Positions 6,015 through 7,226 of a stretch of 7,226 bases of DNA are shown here, piece after piece. Position numbers and translations under genes: made by a program. Below the pieces are notes generated by a model. That model was not told the origin of the DNA, did no database searches, and worked only from the letters and a program-made list of their open reading frames with translations. Source of the stretch: an uncultured Oscillospiraceae bacterium (GTDB taxonomy: Bacteria > Bacillota > Clostridia > Oscillospirales > Oscillospiraceae); the NCBI GenBank assembly GCA_934635545.1, contig CAKTZN010000089.1:1-7226 (forward strand), written 5' to 3'. Within the stretch, counting starts at the first letter, position 1. Every line of letters starts with the position of its first letter.

Positions 6015-6488
6015 TTATCGACACCACGCTTCCAGATCCTCATCCTCGCTCAATGGGAAATACGCTCTGAACCGGTCAATGATCTCTTTCTCCCGGCTGA
6101 TCAGCAGCGTATAGCTGCTGTCCCATGGCACGATCTCAAACCGTGCCAGCGGGTTCTGTACCTCGATCGGCAGCCGCCACAGTGCATTGTTATCGCGGGC
6201 GTCGGGCAGCGGATATTCCAGCGCCTGCTCCTCTGTGACGGACTTTTCAAAGGCGGACAGCACGGCCCATATCCACTGGGGGTTATGGTATTTCCGCTGC
6301 AGCGCCATCAGCTCGCTGCCGCTCATCCAGCAGTAGTTGTACGCCAGCTCCGGAATATCCACGTTGCACTCGCAGTCGGTGATCAGCCAGTTGTAGTTCT
6401 CCTGAATATTCCCCAGTGCGGCGAAGACCTTGTCCAGATCTGTATATCCCGCCTCGCCCTTTGCCAGGATCGCACCATAGTGCATCAT
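6015..6488 (-). CDS. Hypothetical 157-residue soluble protein, first gene of the zinc-ribbon operon
   Basis: I do not recognise this protein with confidence. It is acidic and rich in Trp and Tyr, with no signal peptide or membrane helix, so it is probably cytosolic. Visible segments are NYNWLITDCECN (31-42), WMSGSELMALQRKYHNPQWIWAVLSAFEK (54-82) and WDSSYTLLISREKEIIDRFRAYFP (122-145). The size and the pattern of a short alpha/beta protein with conserved Trp recall small DUF families such as DUF2691, or immunity-type proteins, but this is a weak resemblance only. The start at 6488 (ATGATG) has GAGGG at 6496-6500, seven bases upstream; the second ATG at 6485 is also possible. Promoter-like boxes lie at 6514-6542. 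The 15-base gap to the next gene supports cotranscription with the zinc-ribbon pair. Confidence 0.7.
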   Translation of the reverse strand: MMHYGAILAKGEAGYTDLDKVFAALGNIQENYNWLITDCECNVDIPELAYNYCWMSGSELMALQRKYHNPQWIWAVLSAFEKSVTEEQALEYPLPDARDNNALWRLPIEVQNPLARFEIVPWDSSYTLLISREKEIIDRFRAYFPLSEDEDLEAWCR

Positions 6489-6513
6489 TGTCTATCCCTC
6501 GTTTCTGATTCAA

Positions 6514-6542
6514 AGTATGCCATACCGCGGCGGCATTGTCCA
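6514..6542 (-). promoter_or_regulatory. Candidate promoter of the three-gene operon
   Basis: On the minus strand, TGGACA (6537-6542) and CATACT (6514-6519) are 17 bases apart (6520-6536), with a TGG extended -10 directly before CATACT. It is 25 bases upstream of the first start codon. Each box has one mismatch to consensus. Confidence 0.55.
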
Positions 6543-6609
6543 GCAAGTTGAAGTTGCATTTTGGTTTTTTGCCAAAAACCCTCCGCAACTTGAAGTTTAC
6601 ATTCTGTGG
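6543..6609. repeat. Imperfect direct repeat with a compound hairpin
   Basis: GCAAGTTGAAGTTGCATTTT at 6543-6562 recurs imperfectly as GCAACTTGAAGTTTACATTC at 6585-6604. The same stretch can fold: AAGTTGC (6551-6557) pairs with GCAACTT (6585-6591), and inside it GGTTTTT (6563-6569) pairs with AAAAACC (6574-6580). It would lie in the leader of any transcript from the upstream promoter at 6646-6675. Confidence 0.5.
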
Positions 6610-6645
6610 GAACCGGTGTTTCCGGCGGCCCGCTCTTATAATTTC

Positions 6646-6675
6646 AGTATAGCATATTCCCTGCCGCCTTGGCAA
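6646..6675 (-). promoter_or_regulatory. Second candidate promoter upstream of the operon
   Basis: On the minus strand, TTGCCA (6670-6675) and TATACT (6646-6651) are 18 bases apart with a TGC extended -10. The 11-base string TATGCTATACT is identical to that of the lexA promoter. It would give a leader of roughly 150 bases before the 157-residue gene, or drive a small RNA. Confidence 0.5.
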
Positions 6676-6708
6676 CGGCGAGGGGGAGAGTTTCGCCCTC
6701 CGGGGCGA

Positions 6709-6847
6709 CCTACTTTTGAACTGTTGCGGTGCCCAAAATTCCGTTTGCGGCATTAAGCCGCCGAAATTTTGACCGCTGCCACTCGCTCACCTCGCTTCAT
6801 CTGCCACAGGCAGCGCTCGGATCGCTCCCAACAGTGGCAAAAGTAGG
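6709..6847. repeat. Large nested inverted repeat; dispersed element or structured RNA candidate
   Basis: The outer arms CCTACTTTTG-AACTGTTG (6709-6726) and its near reverse complement (6829-6847) pair except for one small bulge. A second, nested structure lies inside: GCGGT/ACCGC (6726-6730, 6772-6776), CAAAATT/AATTTTG (6734-6740, 6765-6771) and GCGGC/GCCGC (6747-6751, 6757-6761). A further short hairpin, CTGCC/GGCAG, is at 6801-6813. An alternative arm TGCCACT/AGTGGCA (6777-6783, 6833-6839) would compete with the outer stem. The region lies in intergenic DNA downstream of the rplQ terminator. Function unknown. Confidence 0.55.
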
Positions 6848-6938
6848 CAAAAGCACCGGAAGGAACCTCCGGTTCCTTCACCTCCCGGCGCGCTATGCAT
6901 CCTGCAGATTTGTGGCCCATTGCCACGCGTTCACGCAT
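6753..6938 (-). CDS. Doubtful 61-residue small ORF in repeat-rich DNA
   Basis: The frame starts at ATG 6938 with AAGGA four to five bases upstream and ends at TAA 6753-6755. It reads MRERVAMGHKSAGC..., with a segment SGAFAYFCHCWERSERC (27-43) carrying three closely spaced Cys and one His. The frame overlaps the nested inverted repeat at 6709-6847 for half its length, so base pairing rather than protein selection may explain its sequence. From memory, similar SGAFAYFC-type peptides are predicted in many places in related gut Clostridia, which suggests a dispersed repeat translated by chance. I list it only as a possibility. Confidence 0.2.
   Translation of the reverse strand: MRERVAMGHKSAGCIARREVKEPEVPSGAFAYFCHCWERSERCLWQMKRGERVAAVKISAA
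6859..6879. repeat. Short perfect hairpin
   Basis: GAAGGAACC (6859-6867) pairs with GGTTCCTTC (6871-6879) around TCC. No T-run follows on either strand, so it is not a terminator. It adds to the unusual density of inverted repeats in this gene-free stretch. Confidence 0.6.
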
Positions 6939-6977
6939 AATTTCCTTTTTCGTGTCGTTAAAAGGACCGTCTCTTCT

Positions 6978-7057
6978 CCAGCGCCGCTGCCGCTGATGCC
7001 TACACCGAACAACCCATCTGGCTCTACCGTTGAAAAGATGAGCGGCAGCGGCGCCGG
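6978..7057. repeat. Inverted repeat with 20-bp GC-rich arms
   Basis: Bases 6978-6997 pair with 7038-7057 at 18 of 20 positions, including a perfect 14-bp core (GCGCCGCTGCCGCT, 6981-6994, with 7041-7054), around a 40-base loop. No ORF or T-run accompanies it. It lies just downstream of the rplQ terminator and may be a dispersed repeat or read-through structure. Confidence 0.6.
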
Positions 7058-7085
7058 GGCGCGAAACACTCCTACCCCGTAACAT

Positions 7086-7133
7086 AAAAAAGCCCTTTGC
7101 TATGGCGGCTGAGCCATAGCAAAGGGCTTTTTT
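7086..7133 (-). terminator. Strong intrinsic terminator of the rplQ (ribosomal alpha) operon, two-way
   Basis: A 21-bp perfect stem (7086-7106 with 7113-7133) has a six-base loop. It carries six A's at the left end and six T's at the right, so it can act on both strands. It begins 16 bases after the rplQ stop on the minus strand. Confidence 0.92.
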
Positions 7134-7149
7134 GATTGAGAAGATTGAC

Positions 7150-7226
7150 TTACTTCACCAGCTCGATGATAGCGGTCTCGGCAGCATCGCCGCGGCGGAC
7201 GCCGGTGCGGATGATGCGGGTATAAC
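7150..7226 (-). CDS. rplQ: 50S ribosomal protein L17, C-terminal end (5' part beyond window)
   Basis: The minus-strand frame enters from the right edge and ends at TAA (7150-7152). The visible 24 residues read YTRIIRTGVRRGDAAETAII followed by ELVK. This matches the conserved L17 tail (GGYTRI-[IL]-[KR]-x-G-x-RRGDAA-x-MAxIELV). L17 is a bacterial ribosomal protein of the large subunit located near the peptide exit tunnel. In most bacteria rplQ is the last gene of the rpsM-rpsK-rpsD-rpoA-rplQ operon; the strong terminator just downstream fits that. The short length limits other conclusions, but the motif is distinctive. Confidence 0.92.
   Translation of the reverse strand, partial: YTRIIRTGVRRGDAAETAIIELVK

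Noticed and set aside
4938..6551. A 537-codon open frame on the plus strand, antisense to the whole zinc-ribbon operon
   Set aside because: It is rich in His, Gln, Leu and Pro with no domain, lacks a good ribosome binding site, and repeats itself only because the opposite-strand module is duplicated. The minus-strand genes have SD sites, tight spacing and zinc-ribbon motifs. GC-rich codon bias explains the open frame.
6563..6580. The GGTTTTT/AAAAACC hairpin as a terminator
   Set aside because: No T-run follows the stem on either strand, and the stem is AT-rich and weak.
6729..7082. A 117-codon plus-strand frame in the gene-free region before rplQ
   Set aside because: No ribosome binding site or recognisable domain; it is antisense to the repeat structures and probably open by chance.
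6543..7085. A tRNA, rRNA or known riboswitch
   Set aside because: No cloverleaf with a T-loop GTTCRA motif in the right place and no riboswitch consensus was found; the pairing seen does not match a class I know.

Overview
The window looks like chromosome from a GC-rich, gut-type member of the Clostridia (Oscillospiraceae-like). The evidence is Gram-positive-style Shine-Dalgarno sites (AAGGAG, GGAGG) before nearly every gene, a short Firmicutes-type LexA with a GAAC-N4-GTT operator, a two-helix SecG, GC-rich coding sequence with AT-rich promoters, and intergenic palindromes of a kind I associate with these genomes. Genus and species cannot be fixed from this sequence.

Left part (1-2865, plus strand): the 3' end of secA with its zinc-binding tail, then a GC-rich hairpin and a long intergenic palindrome. 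Next come pgeF (peptidoglycan editing factor, former 'polyphenol oxidase/laccase' family) and a family-5 extracytoplasmic solute-binding lipoprotein. The last two share an ATGA stop/start overlap and end at a strong terminator that also serves the convergent lexA.

Middle (2878-4715): lexA (minus) and secG (plus) diverge from one AT-rich intergenic region. The lexA promoter there is overlapped at its -35 by a candidate SOS box, so lexA is probably autoregulated. A second two-way terminator separates secG from a convergent exported polysaccharide deacetylase on the minus strand.

Right part (4752-6542, minus strand): a tightly packed three-gene operon. It runs from an unrecognised 157-residue soluble protein, through a 131-residue zinc-ribbon protein with a C-terminal membrane anchor, to a 266-residue zinc-ribbon, membrane-spanning protein with a large probable extracytoplasmic domain, and ends at an intrinsic terminator. 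The two zinc-ribbon proteins share an almost identical N-terminal 73 residues (65 of 73 identical; about 92% identical DNA over 206 bp) but have unrelated C-termini. This is the least explained and most interesting gene set here.

Far right (6543-7226): about 600 bp without a convincing gene, rich in direct and inverted repeats and containing a nested hairpin array that may be a dispersed element or structured RNA. It is bounded by the strong terminator of the ribosomal protein L17 gene (rplQ), whose 3' end enters from the right edge. The conserved functions in the window are protein export (secA, secG), wall metabolism or wall-peptide sensing (pgeF with its partner lipoprotein, and the deacetylase) and the SOS response (lexA).
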